Assembly (NCBI GenBank): GCA_024400835.1
Contig: JAKSMC010000023.1
Span: forward strand, 1 to 54,595
DNA: 54,595 nucleotides
Source: Bacteroidales bacterium
GTDB taxonomy: Bacteria > Bacteroidota > Bacteroidia > Bacteroidales > WCHB1-69
Reading direction: 5' to 3'
Positions 22,152-31,300 of this stretch are shown here, piece by piece. The number at the start of each line of letters is the position of its first letter. Within the stretch, counting starts at the first letter, position 1. The notes under the pieces are model-generated. The model saw nothing but the letters and a program-made list of their open reading frames with translations. It had not been told where the DNA came from and searched no databases. Position numbers and translations under genes: made by a program.

Positions 22152-23363
22152 ATGAAAGAAAAACTCTTATCCCGATTTTCAAAGTACATCTCTTACGCAA
22201 CCACTTCTGATGAAACATCTGAAACCTACCCGTCAACCCAGGCCCTTTTGGACTTTGGCGACGTGATGGTGGAAGAGCTCAAAGCCATCGGCATGACTGA
22301 GGTTGCCAAAGACGAATACGGATATGTCACCGCTTTGCTGCCAGCTAACAACGGCCAGGAAAAACCTGTCATCGGCTTCATCGCCCACTTCGACACAGCA
22401 CCCGACATGCCGGGTATCGCCGCTCCGCGCATCATTGAAAACTATGACGGCAAAGACATTATGTTAGATGCTGAAACCAACACCGCCCTCACCTTGGAAG
22501 ACTTTCCGGAATTAGCTGACTACAAGGGTCAGACCCTGCTCACCACCGACGGCAAAACCCTGCTCGGCGCTGATGACAAGGCCGGCGTGGCTGAAATCGT
22601 ATGCGCTATGGAGTACCTCATCCAACACCCGGAAATCAAACACGGTCCCATCAAGGTCGGCTTCACTCCGGACGAGGAAATCGGACAAGGCGTCAAATAC
22701 TTCAATACCGAGAAATTCGGCTGTGACTTCGGTTACACGATGGACGGCGGCGCTATCGGCGAACTCGAGTACGAAAACTTCAATGCCGCCAGCGCCTGCA
22801 TCAAAATCCAAGGTCGCAACATCCACCCGGGATATGCCAAGAACAAGATGGTCAACTCCCAACTCATCGCTATGGAACTCAACGCCATGCTGCCGGAGTT
22901 CGAACGCCCGCAATACACCCAGGATTACGAAGGCTTCTTCCTCCTCATCCACATGGAGGGCAGCGTGGAACAAAGCCAACTCAACTACATCATCCGTGAC
23001 CACGACCGCGCCAAATTCGAAGCCAAGAAACAGCAACTCCAGCAGATTGTCGATTTCCTGAATGTGAAGTACAACAACCGCCTCACCTGCGAAATCAAAG
23101 ACCAATACTACAACATGCGTGAAATGGTGGAACCCGTGTTCTACGTGGTTGAACGCGCCATGAAGGCTATGGAAGAAGCCGGCATCAAACCCGTGGTGCA
23201 ACCCATCCGCGGCGGTACAGACGGCGCAAACCTCTCCTTCCGCGGCCTCCCCTGCCCTAACATCTTCGCCGGCGGCCACAACTTCCACGGCAAGTACGAA
23301 TACGTACCCCTCGAATCTATGGTGAAAGCCACGGAAGTCGTGATTAATATTGCGAAAAACTAA
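22152..23363 (+). CDS. pepT: peptidase T (tripeptide aminopeptidase, M20B)
   Basis: A 403-residue cytosolic zinc peptidase that releases the N-terminal residue from tripeptides. Zinc and catalytic residues are H79 and D81 (IAHFDTAPD), D141 (LLGADDKAG), E175-E176 (FTPDEEIG) and the aspartate of TMDGG near residue 197. The final histidine lies in GGHNFHGKYEYVP. RGGTDGANLSFRGLPCPN is the PepT signature. Length is standard for the family. It is followed after 73 bases, which are filled by an inverted octamer array, by folP on the same strand. Confidence 0.95.
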   Translation: MKEKLLSRFSKYISYATTSDETSETYPSTQALLDFGDVMVEELKAIGMTEVAKDEYGYVTALLPANNGQEKPVIGFIAHFDTAPDMPGIAAPRIIENYDGKDIMLDAETNTALTLEDFPELADYKGQTLLTTDGKTLLGADDKAGVAEIVCAMEYLIQHPEIKHGPIKVGFTPDEEIGQGVKYFNTEKFGCDFGYTMDGGAIGELEYENFNAASACIKIQGRNIHPGYAKNKMVNSQLIAMELNAMLPEFERPQYTQDYEGFFLLIHMEGSVEQSQLNYIIRDHDRAKFEAKKQQLQQIVDFLNVKYNNRLTCEIKDQYYNMREMVEPVFYVVERAMKAMEEAGIKPVVQPIRGGTDGANLSFRGLPCPNIFAGGHNFHGKYEYVPLESMVKATEVVINIAKN

Positions 23364-23367
23364 TTCT

Positions 23368-23422
23368 GATGAAGAGATGAAGGGATGAAGAGATTATCGT
23401 TTCATCCCTTCATCATTTCATC
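23368..23422. repeat. inverted octamer arrays forming a long hairpin
   Basis: Three units of GATGAARN (23368-23391) face three units of YTTCATCN (23400-23422), separated by a few bases. The arms are largely complementary, giving a possible long stem between pepT and folP. Confidence 0.65.
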
Positions 23423-23436
23423 CACACCCAAGTGCT

Positions 23437-24246
23437 ATGCTAAACAACATCACTTTCTCTGGTAAGCGTCCACTTGTGATGGGCATTCTCAATGTTACCA
23501 CTGACTCATTCTATGACGGCGGGCGCTATGTCACCGAAGAGGCTATGCTGGCCCGGGCGCAACAAATCATTGACGAAGGCGGCGACCTAATCGACGTGGG
23601 GGCAGTCTCCACGCGGCCGGGCGCAAAAGTGTGCGATGGCAAAACCGAACGCGAGATTATCAGTCACAGCGTGCAAAGCCTTCGTGCCCACTTCCCGCAA
23701 GCCGTAATTTCCGTGGACACGTTCCGCGCCGAAGTGGCCCGCACCTCCATCGACAACGGCGCCGACATCATCAACGACATCTCCGGCGGCACCTTCGACC
23801 CCGAAATGATTCCCACGGTGGGACAACTGCAGGCACCCTACGTGCTTATGCACACCCCAGCCATGCCCGACAAAATGCAGCAGTGTACGCATTATGACGA
23901 CATCCTGGCTGACATCGCGCAATACTTCGAAACACAGCTGGAAATTGCCTACCGCAACAACGTCCACGACATCATTCTCGATCCCGGCTTCGGCTTCGGA
24001 AAAACCGTGGAACAGAACTACTATCTGTTGGAAAACTTAGAGTACTTCAAATCCTTCGGTTTCCCCATCCTTGTGGGTATTTCCAGAAAATCAATGATTT
24101 ACAAAAAGTTAGGCACAACGCCCGACAACGCCTTAGAAGGCACATTGGAAGCCACCAAAACAGCCCTTGAGCATGGCGGCGATATCTTCCGCGTACACGA
24201 CGTGGCCCCGACCGTAAGGTTGATTGAAGATTGGTTGGGCAATTAA
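23437..24246 (+). CDS. folP: dihydropteroate synthase
   Basis: A 269-residue TIM-barrel enzyme condensing p-aminobenzoate with 6-hydroxymethyl-dihydropterin diphosphate in folate synthesis. The family motifs appear in order: VMGILNVTTDSFYDGG (14-29), DVGAVSTRPGA (about 53-63; most homologues have GGESTRPG), ISVDTFRAEV, INDISGG, ILDPGFGFGKT, VGISRKSMI and FRVHDV. The GA in place of GG/GGE is a small variation in the first pterin loop. It probably depends on pepT transcription or on a promoter hidden in the repeats, since no clear -7 box lies in the 73-base gap. Confidence 0.95.
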   Translation: MLNNITFSGKRPLVMGILNVTTDSFYDGGRYVTEEAMLARAQQIIDEGGDLIDVGAVSTRPGAKVCDGKTEREIISHSVQSLRAHFPQAVISVDTFRAEVARTSIDNGADIINDISGGTFDPEMIPTVGQLQAPYVLMHTPAMPDKMQQCTHYDDILADIAQYFETQLEIAYRNNVHDIILDPGFGFGKTVEQNYYLLENLEYFKSFGFPILVGISRKSMIYKKLGTTPDNALEGTLEATKTALEHGGDIFRVHDVAPTVRLIEDWLGN

Positions 24247-24262
24247 GGAATTTCATTCATTC

Positions 24263-24294
24263 CTTCATCTTTTCATCATTTCATCTCTTCATCA
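24263..24294 (+). repeat. octamer array (YTTCATCN)x4
   Basis: CTTCATCT, TTTCATCA, TTTCATCT, CTTCATCA: four units in perfect register between convergent folP and the dehydrogenase gene. Confidence 0.75.
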
Positions 24295-24324
24295 AAAAAG
24301 GGACACGCCATAGCGCATCCCTTT
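24295..24324 (-). terminator. terminator of the dehydrogenase gene
   Basis: On the minus strand AAAGGGA...TCCCTTTTTT with inner CGC/GCG pairing forms a hairpin with T tail, 26 bases after the stop codon. Confidence 0.7.
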
Positions 24325-24349
24325 GTTCATATAAGATATCGGACAATCT

Positions 24350-25978
24350 TTATTTTGCAAGGAACGGATAACCGTAGTCCGTAGCGGGAACGTAGGTTTC
24401 CTTGATACAGCGGGAGCTGATCCAGCGGACGAGGTTGAGGATACTGCCGGCCTTGTCGTTTGTACCGGAAGCACGTGCGCCACCGAACGGTTGGCAACCC
24501 ACAACAGCACCTGTCGGTTTGTCGTTGATGTAGAAGTTGCCGGCGCAATGACGAAGGATTTGTTCAGCCTTTTCGATAGCGTAACGATCCTGGGAGAAGA
24601 TGGAACCCGTAAGAGCATACGGAGAAGTCTGGTCACAAACGTGAAGCATTTCTTCGAATTTGTCATCTTCATATACATAAACCGTAATGACCGGTCCGAA
24701 GATTTCTTCGCGGATGGATTCGTAATCCGTCGTTTTTGCCACGATGATGGTCGGTTCGACGAAATAGCCCACAGACTTGTCATAATGGCCGCCGAGGACG
24801 ATTTCTGCGTCATTAGAAGCCTTTGCGCGGTCGATATAGCCGGCAATGTTGTCGAAGGATTTCTCATCGATGACAGCGTTCACGAAGTTGGAGAAGTCGC
24901 GGACATCGCCCATCTTCACGGTGGTCATCATTTCCTTGATATTGTTCAAAGTATCATCCCAGATGGATTTGGGAACGTAAACGCGGGAAGCAGCGGAGCA
25001 TTTCTGGCCCTGGTATTCGAAAGCGCCACGGAGGATAGCCACTGCCAGTTCGCGAGCGGGAGCGGTCTTGTGTGCGAAGATGAAGTCTTTGCCACCGGTT
25101 TCGCCGACAATCTTCGGGTAGGTGTTGTAGATGTCGATGTTTTCGCCGATGAGTTTCCAGAAATTCTTGAATGTGGAGGTGCTGCCGGTGAAGTGGATAC
25201 CAGCCAAATGCGGTGATTTGAAGGCCACGTCGCTGATAACGGAGCCGCTGCCGGGCAGGAAGTTGATAACGCCGTCAGGAACACCTGCTTCATGGAACAG
25301 TTTCATCAAATAGTAGTTGGAGAGGATAGCCGTAGTAGAAGGCTTCCAGATAGTAACATTACCCATCAGCACAGGAGCGATGTTCAAGTTCAGAGCGATG
25401 GAAGTGAAGTTGAACGGAGTGATAGCGTAAACGAAGCCTTCCATACCGCGATATTCGTTGCGGTTCAACGTAGCGTGGTCGGAGATGGGTTGTTGAGCGT
25501 AGAGTTGGGAAGCGAAATAGGTATTGAAACGCAAGAAGTCGATAGCTTCGCAAGGACAGTCGATTTCAGCCTGCATCGGGCTCTTGCCCTGACCAAGCAT
25601 ACAGGATGCATTCAAGATATATCTGTATTTGGTAGCGAGAAGTTCACCAGCTTTCATCATGATAGAAGCTCTTTGGATCCAGGGCATTTCTTCCCAGTCC
25701 TTCTTGGCAGCCATAGCGGCGTCGATAGCCATTTGGACTTCTTTTTTGCCTACTTTATGATAATTGGCCAAAACGTGGGCGTGCTCGGTCGGCATAACAA
25801 CCTTGCCCATATCACCGGTTTTGATTTCCTTACCGCCGATTATCGGGCAGATTTCAATTACCTGGTTGTATTGTCTGTCCAATTCATCTTGTAAAAGTTT
25901 TCTTTCCGGCGTACCCGGTGCGTATGAATACACGGGTTCGTTTTTGGGTTCTCTGAATGCATAGTTTGCGTTGTTCAT
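24350..25978 (-). CDS. L-glutamate gamma-semialdehyde dehydrogenase (P5C dehydrogenase)
   Basis: A 542-residue NAD(P)-dependent aldehyde dehydrogenase oxidising glutamate semialdehyde (from pyrroline-5-carboxylate) to glutamate in proline and arginine catabolism. It is of the standalone RocA/PruA type, not a PutA fusion. Catalytic cysteine is C327 in EYQGQKCSAASR and the general base is E293 in VGETGGKD; ITPFNFTSIALNLN and HFTGSTSTF are cofactor-site motifs. The length and N-terminal extension match the eukaryotic-like P5CDH subgroup. It lies downstream of a small membrane protein and glutamine synthetase genes on the same strand, so a glutamate-centred cluster is suggested. Confidence 0.94.
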   Translation of the reverse strand: MNNANYAFREPKNEPVYSYAPGTPERKLLQDELDRQYNQVIEICPIIGGKEIKTGDMGKVVMPTEHAHVLANYHKVGKKEVQMAIDAAMAAKKDWEEMPWIQRASIMMKAGELLATKYRYILNASCMLGQGKSPMQAEIDCPCEAIDFLRFNTYFASQLYAQQPISDHATLNRNEYRGMEGFVYAITPFNFTSIALNLNIAPVLMGNVTIWKPSTTAILSNYYLMKLFHEAGVPDGVINFLPGSGSVISDVAFKSPHLAGIHFTGSTSTFKNFWKLIGENIDIYNTYPKIVGETGGKDFIFAHKTAPARELAVAILRGAFEYQGQKCSAASRVYVPKSIWDDTLNNIKEMMTTVKMGDVRDFSNFVNAVIDEKSFDNIAGYIDRAKASNDAEIVLGGHYDKSVGYFVEPTIIVAKTTDYESIREEIFGPVITVYVYEDDKFEEMLHVCDQTSPYALTGSIFSQDRYAIEKAEQILRHCAGNFYINDKPTGAVVGCQPFGGARASGTNDKAGSILNLVRWISSRCIKETYVPATDYGYPFLAK

Positions 25979-26050
25979 AGAATTTATTTTTTATGTTTAT
26001 AATTAAGGTTCTAATGTGCAATGGTAGAACATTTCACATTTGTTTTTTTA

Positions 26051-26551
26051 CTAAAAGAGTCTTTGCACATCGGCTTTGAGCAGTGCCATAGCCTGATAAA
26101 CCACGGGTTTTTCGGCAGCAGCAGCCAAAAGGGCCTCGGCAAATGCCAATGAATCATCGGTAGGTTCGAAAGTCTTGGCCACCGCGTCAATGATGTCGAT
26201 AATGTCATCTTTGGCGCCGCTGATCTGGTTCCAAACCGGAGATGAAATATAGATTTGCTGAGAAAGGTTGTGTTCGAATTCGGAACGGATGGCTGTGAGC
26301 AGGAGGTTTTGTTCCTGAGCCACGTTCAAGCCGTTGTTATGGATGCGCATCACCAACTGGTTGGGTTCGATACGTTCCAAAAACAGTGCCATACGCTCGT
26401 ATGCCTGCAGGCGCAGCGGCAAAACGATGCCCTTCACGGTCTTTCCGTTGTCTAATGTCTGCCTTTTGACGCTGTAGTCGATGGCCAACTTGGCCACAAC
26501 GAGAATAGTAGCCACGACAAGGCAGGCGATGATGATTGCTGTGTAGTTCAT
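26051..26551 (-). CDS. small membrane-anchored conserved protein (DUF7935-like)
   Basis: A 166-residue protein with one N-terminal transmembrane segment (NYTAIIIACLVVATILVVAK, residues 2-21). A soluble helical domain contains LPLRLQAYERMALFLERIEPN and IRSEFEHNLSQQIYIS. I recall this as a Bacteroidota family (DUF7935) of unknown function, so the name is tentative. The start at 26551 places the membrane segment at the N-terminus; the upstream extension translates repeat DNA. It lies between glnA and the dehydrogenase gene, all minus strand, with short gaps, so co-transcription is plausible. Confidence 0.72.
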   Translation of the reverse strand: MNYTAIIIACLVVATILVVAKLAIDYSVKRQTLDNGKTVKGIVLPLRLQAYERMALFLERIEPNQLVMRIHNNGLNVAQEQNLLLTAIRSEFEHNLSQQIYISSPVWNQISGAKDDIIDIIDAVAKTFEPTDDSLAFAEALLAAAAEKPVVYQAMALLKADVQRLF

Positions 26552-26573
26552 TAGTTTCGTTATTTGTTGTGCA

Positions 26574-26645
26574 GACGCGATGAGTGGCGTCACAACATTG
26601 TGTGTCCGTTAATGAATTTTGCGGGGACGCCGATATCACGTCCCC
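26574..26645. repeat. two short GACG/CGTC hairpins
   Basis: GACGC...GCGTC (26574-26591) and GGGGACG...CGTCCCC (26623-26645), between glnA and the next gene. They resemble the ends of the dispersed hairpin family and the compact copy at 28265; a terminator role for glnA is possible but no T-run follows. Confidence 0.45.
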
Positions 26646-26662
26646 ACAAAATGTATTTTAGA

Positions 26663-28171
26663 TTAGCCGCAATAGAAATATTCCTCAACCATTTGTGTCA
26701 TGATTTCGGGTTTCTTTTCGATTTCCTTGCGGATTTTCTGGTCTTTGAAAGATTTGAGTTGTTTGACGATATCGTCAATCATTTCGCTGTTGAAGACGCC
26801 GTGTTTTTCGAAGATTGCGCGGTGAGCGCTCAATTCGTCAGCAGATTCCCAGCAGGAAGCGGGAAGTTGTGCGAGGCTTTCCACCAGTTGTTTGTTTTCC
26901 GGGCGGTGGATGTCAACGTCAACGTAAGTCTTTTCAGCGAAGTCTAATGCACCTTCCATTTCGAAGCCGTGGCGTGCAGCGCAAACCAAACCTGCGAGCA
27001 GCAAGTAGATGTCAGCGGAGCCATCCGGGCAGCGGAATTCGACAGTCTGCTTTTGGGAACGGTCTTTCTTCACAGCCTTCTCCAGCGGGTTGAGGTCGGC
27101 AACGATGTCGTTTTTGTGTGTCCAGCCCAGCGGCACGCGTACGAGGACGGAACGGTTGCGGTCGCCCCAGCATACGGAAGTAGGAGCCTCCTGATGAGGA
27201 ACCAAACGGAAGTAAGACGTAGGGTTGGTGTTACCGAAGGCGGTAAGAGAGCCTGCGCAGGTCATATAACCGGCAATAGCGGTTTTAGCGATGGAGTTCA
27301 GCTTGCCTTTGGTGACATATTGGTTTTTGCCGTTGCCGTCAACGATGCAGGTATGGATGTGCAGACCGCTACCAGCCTTGCCGGCTGTGATTTTCGGTGA
27401 GAAGGTGACATCCAAGCCGTATTGGTAAGCCAAATTGCGGATAATCCACTTAGCCAGCACCAATTGGTTTGCAGCTTCTTGAACGTCCGTAACGAGGAAT
27501 TCGATTTCGTTTTGTTCGAAAATCTTGCCATCCTGGGTGAAGTTACCAACTTCGGAGTGACCGTATTTGATCAGGCCGCCGGCTTTGGCGATTTGATACA
27601 TACATTCTGCACGGAAAGTTTCGAATTTGGTGAACGGAGCGCTTTCGTGATAACCGCGCTGATCAGGAATGGTATAGAGGTTCTCAGCATCACCGATGAC
27701 ATAGTATTCCAATTCGCCCATAGCTTGGAAATGCAGACCAGTAACATCGTTGAAAGCCTTGCAGGCCTTGCGGAGAATGTATTCAGGAGAGTTTTCGAGC
27801 GGTTGGCCGTCCTTGTTGTAGTAAGAACAGAGGAAGGAAACTGTCGGGATTTCAGCAAACGGATTGAGGAATGCCGTGGAGAAACGAGGAATGACGTAGA
27901 GGTCGGAGGAACCGGCGTGGATGAAAGCCGGGAAGATGTTGGAACCGTCAACGCGTTCGCCGTTAGAAAGAATTTGATCAAGGTACTCATAGCTGTGCAA
28001 GACGAAGCCCAGGGTCTTCATTCTGCCGTCGCCAGCCACATAGTGGAAGTTGATCATTCTGATTTCATTTTCTTCGACATACTTCATGATGTCGGCCTTT
28101 GTGAATTCCTTCGGGCTTTTCTTCAAATAGTTAACCAAAGGATTCATGCTCAATGTAGTTGTGTCTTTCAT
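26663..28171 (-). CDS. glnA: glutamine synthetase (about 500-residue type)
   Basis: A 502-residue ATP-dependent glutamate-ammonia ligase. Motifs: GERVDGSNIF (71-80), metal ligands in MGELEYYV (E153, E155) and FEQNEIEF, the ATP-site GSGLHIHTCIVDGNG (H271, H273), NRSVLVRVP (339-347) and QTVEFRCPDGSADIYL (E378, R380). The length fits type I-like enzymes of Bacteroidales rather than the 700-residue GlnN type III. The start ATG at 28171 lies 36 bases after a -7 box; the longer open frame upstream runs through the terminator and promoter and cannot be coding. Downstream genes on the same strand belong to glutamate metabolism. Confidence 0.92.
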   Translation of the reverse strand: MKDTTTLSMNPLVNYLKKSPKEFTKADIMKYVEENEIRMINFHYVAGDGRMKTLGFVLHSYEYLDQILSNGERVDGSNIFPAFIHAGSSDLYVIPRFSTAFLNPFAEIPTVSFLCSYYNKDGQPLENSPEYILRKACKAFNDVTGLHFQAMGELEYYVIGDAENLYTIPDQRGYHESAPFTKFETFRAECMYQIAKAGGLIKYGHSEVGNFTQDGKIFEQNEIEFLVTDVQEAANQLVLAKWIIRNLAYQYGLDVTFSPKITAGKAGSGLHIHTCIVDGNGKNQYVTKGKLNSIAKTAIAGYMTCAGSLTAFGNTNPTSYFRLVPHQEAPTSVCWGDRNRSVLVRVPLGWTHKNDIVADLNPLEKAVKKDRSQKQTVEFRCPDGSADIYLLLAGLVCAARHGFEMEGALDFAEKTYVDVDIHRPENKQLVESLAQLPASCWESADELSAHRAIFEKHGVFNSEMIDDIVKQLKSFKDQKIRKEIEKKPEIMTQMVEEYFYCG

Positions 28172-28206
28172 ATGTATGTTTTTTAAATTATTCTGGATTG
28201 GGGCGG

Positions 28207-28214
28207 CAAAGGTA
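28207..28214 (-). promoter_or_regulatory. -7 box (TACCTTTG) of glnA
   Basis: TACCTTTG on the minus strand, 35 bases before the chosen ATG. It immediately follows the terminator of the upstream giant gene and fixes the glnA start. Confidence 0.65.
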
Positions 28215-28215
28215 C

Positions 28216-28252
28216 AAAAAAAAGGAATGTGCGATTGCACATTCCTTTTTTT
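28216..28252 (-). terminator. terminator of the 2,468-residue secreted protein gene
   Basis: Arms AAAAGGAATGTGC and GCACATTCCTTTT around GATT, flanked by A- and T-runs, make a strong hairpin about 50 bases after the stop codon. Confidence 0.85.
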
Positions 28253-28264
28253 GATGCCGTTATT

Positions 28265-28293
28265 GTGGAGACGCGCCACCGGCACGTCTCCAC
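28265..28293 (-). repeat. compact hairpin, end-to-end version of the dispersed element
   Basis: Arms GTGGAGACGCGCC and GGCACGTCTCCAC with a three-base loop. On the minus strand the one mismatch becomes a G-U pair. The inner ends GACGTGCC/GGCGCGTC equal the ends of the 79-bp element, so it looks like an internal-deletion form. It could also add to termination of the upstream gene. Confidence 0.55.
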
Positions 28294-28301
28294 GGGAGGG
28301 A

Positions 28302-31300
28302 TTATTTCTTCACGATGCGTTTTGTTACCACACCATCCTCGGAAGATATGTGGAGGAAATAGACGCCGGCGGCATAATCTCCAAGATTGACCTCAACCTC
28401 ATTCCCGCATGCGGACAACGTGTTGAGCAACTTGCCATACACGTCATATACATCCACACCTGAAACCTGGAACTTGGAACTTGAAACTTGAACCATTCCC
28501 GTCGTCGGGTTCGGGTACACGTCGATGTTAGATGCTTCGTAGTCTTCCACGCCGACGTTTGTCGTCCTTTCTGTAACGATGTCTGAAGGCTCAGATGTTT
28601 CGCCGTCGGCACAGTTGGCAACCACTTGGTAGTCATATTCCGTGTTTCCTTCAAGGTTTGTGAGCGTGTACGGATTCGTTGTCACTGTCTGCTGGTTCCA
28701 TGCCGCCGCTTCATTCCCGTGTACGCGGTAGTAGATGGTCCAACTGGTTGCTGAGCCGTTCTCCGTCCATGACAATGTGACATCGTGGTTGTGGATGTCC
28801 GACACCGTCAAATTGCTCGGTGCGTCGCATGTGTCGAGAACTTCTTCTTCTGCGGTGGTGAACGTGACGGCTGTCGTCCATTCCGAGGTGTTTGATGTGT
28901 CGCACACGGCCTGCACACGAACTTGATATGAAGTGTTCGGCGTTAGATTGTGCAATGTATATGACATCGTTGACACTGGGATTTCAGAGCTCCAGTCAGG
29001 TGCAGCAGTCTGCTTGTACTGGAAAATCCAAGCAGTTTCGAAACCTCCGGGGTTCCAAAATACTGTAGCCGTATCGGTAGCAACAGACGAAACGGCTAAA
29101 TCCGTGGGTTTCTGACAATCCGGAATGTAGTCAACTACAATATCATCTATGCAGACATAGTAGTTGTTCGTTCCACCCATATATTTGAAAGCAATATTAG
29201 CAGAAGAAACAGTATCGGGAACACTGGAGAAGGCATGAATCACTTCTGTCATAGCAGCTGTTTTGGGATATTCTTGAAGTGAAACAAACGTGTTAGCATC
29301 CATCGGATTTGTCATATAGCCTATAGAAAGTGTGCCATTAGATGAAGATGTACCTTCGTTTTTATACTTGAAGGAAATCTGCAAATCTTGAATATCCTCT
29401 ACAAAAGCAGGCAATACCGCATAAAGAGGCGTAGTGTTACTGGACTTCAACATTAGACATTTGCCAGACACCACACTGGGCGAATAAGCGGTAAGGAAAG
29501 CCATCGGGTAAGTTGTACGAGAATAACTTCTATTGAGAAAGGACCAACATCCCGGCAGTTCATCTTCAAGAGGATAGGTGATTGGCGGAGTATTCGTGGA
29601 AGTCATCGTAGAATAGGTGTTGAAATCTTCAAAATATGGAATAGGGGAATAGACACCACAAGAAGTTCTTGCCATCAGCACTGTCTGCTGGCTTTCCTCC
29701 CCATTTCCACAATCTGAACGGACATAGAAATCGTATGCCGTATTGGTTGTCAAACCATCAATAGTATATGAAGGAGAAGTGGCCGTTATCAACGTTCCCG
29801 TTCCTGGCGCAAAACCCGTCGGTCCATATTCAATCATCCAAGTGGTGGCCATTCCGACTTCCATCCAAGACAGGGTGATGGATGTTTCGGTGGTTTGTGA
29901 AGCTATCAGATCAACCGGTTTCGGACAAGAAGGAATCTGTTCAACCACAATGTCATCCACATAAATCTGATTATAACCAGTAGAAAGTTTGGGAGCCATC
30001 AGCGCAATAAATCCAGCTGAGCCTGAATAATTGTTGAAATACACGGTGAACTCCTTATAAAGAGACTCGTATGGTTCTATGGTATCAACCGGCACAAACG
30101 AATTTCTGTCTGCGGGGTTTGTCATAACGCCAACAATCAAAAAGGCCTCCTCCAAAGAGGAAATTCGTCTGGCCTGCAATGTCATTTGCAGGGTATTGGT
30201 CGGGAACAAAGCACTTGATATTTGAGGAAGCACGGCGATTTGGTCATCGTACCCATTAGTCGTATTAGTATAAAAGCGCAAAGCGTTGTTACCGGAATAG
30301 GCATTGTTTGAACCTCCTTCGTAAATGATGGGATATCCCGAATAGGATTGAGATGTTCCATTGTTATAGTAGTTCCAGCAAGAAGGGAGGTTGGTGATGG
30401 CGGCAGTTGTTGTATTAGCGCCTACATACGAATCAAAATTTTCAACAAAAGGCAGGGACTCGACAGCAACACAGGGGGCGGTAAACACCACGGCATCTGT
30501 CCAAGAAGAATACTCAAAACCGCAATCGCTTCTAATGTAAACGTAATAAGTCATATTAGGCGTCAACGAATAGAGACTGATATTCGGGTTCTGGATGGAA
30601 ACAGGCGTGCCGTCATCTGGATTGTCCGTTGGAGAAGTCATAACCACATACTGCCAAGCGGATATAGAAGAATTCGATGCGAAATCAATATCCACGGAAT
30701 TGCTGTTCAGACTTGTGACATGTGCGTCATATGGGGCACCGCAGAACTTTCCAACAATCTGGATAGAGTCGATAACAGCGGCGGGGTTACTACCTGCGGC
30801 AGCATCGTTAAGCCATACAAAATAGAGGCGTTTGGTCTGACCTACATAAGAACCATTTAAAGATGTGCTGAAATGCTGCCACGTATTATGCTGGTTCAAT
30901 CGAACCTCATCCAACTGCACCAAGCCCTGTGGTATATTCAAGGTGCCTGTGTTGTTAGCTTCAACATATGCCACATCTCCTATATAAACGTGCAGATAGT
31001 CATACGTGGATTCCCCATTAGCTTTCCAGTTGAAGGACAAGTCGTATGCCGTAGAATTTGCATCAAAGGCTATGTCACGATAGGCCCAAGACACAGAAGG
31101 AGAATTGTGTGCATAAGCAGCCGAAGTTCCCGTATTGGAAACATACAGCACATTGTCAGAATAGCCGCTGGGCGTTCCAATATGCCATTTGTTTACCGCA
31201 TTGCCATTCTGGAAAGACCAATTCGTATTTTCATCATTATCACTGAAATCACAGAAATAAGGTGTCTGTGCCGGAATCTGTGCCGTGGAGAAATTGTAGG

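Noticed and set aside
28172..28285. N-terminal extension of glutamine synthetase
   Set aside because: The region contains the terminator of the upstream gene and the glnA -7 box; homologues begin near MKDTTT/MNPL.
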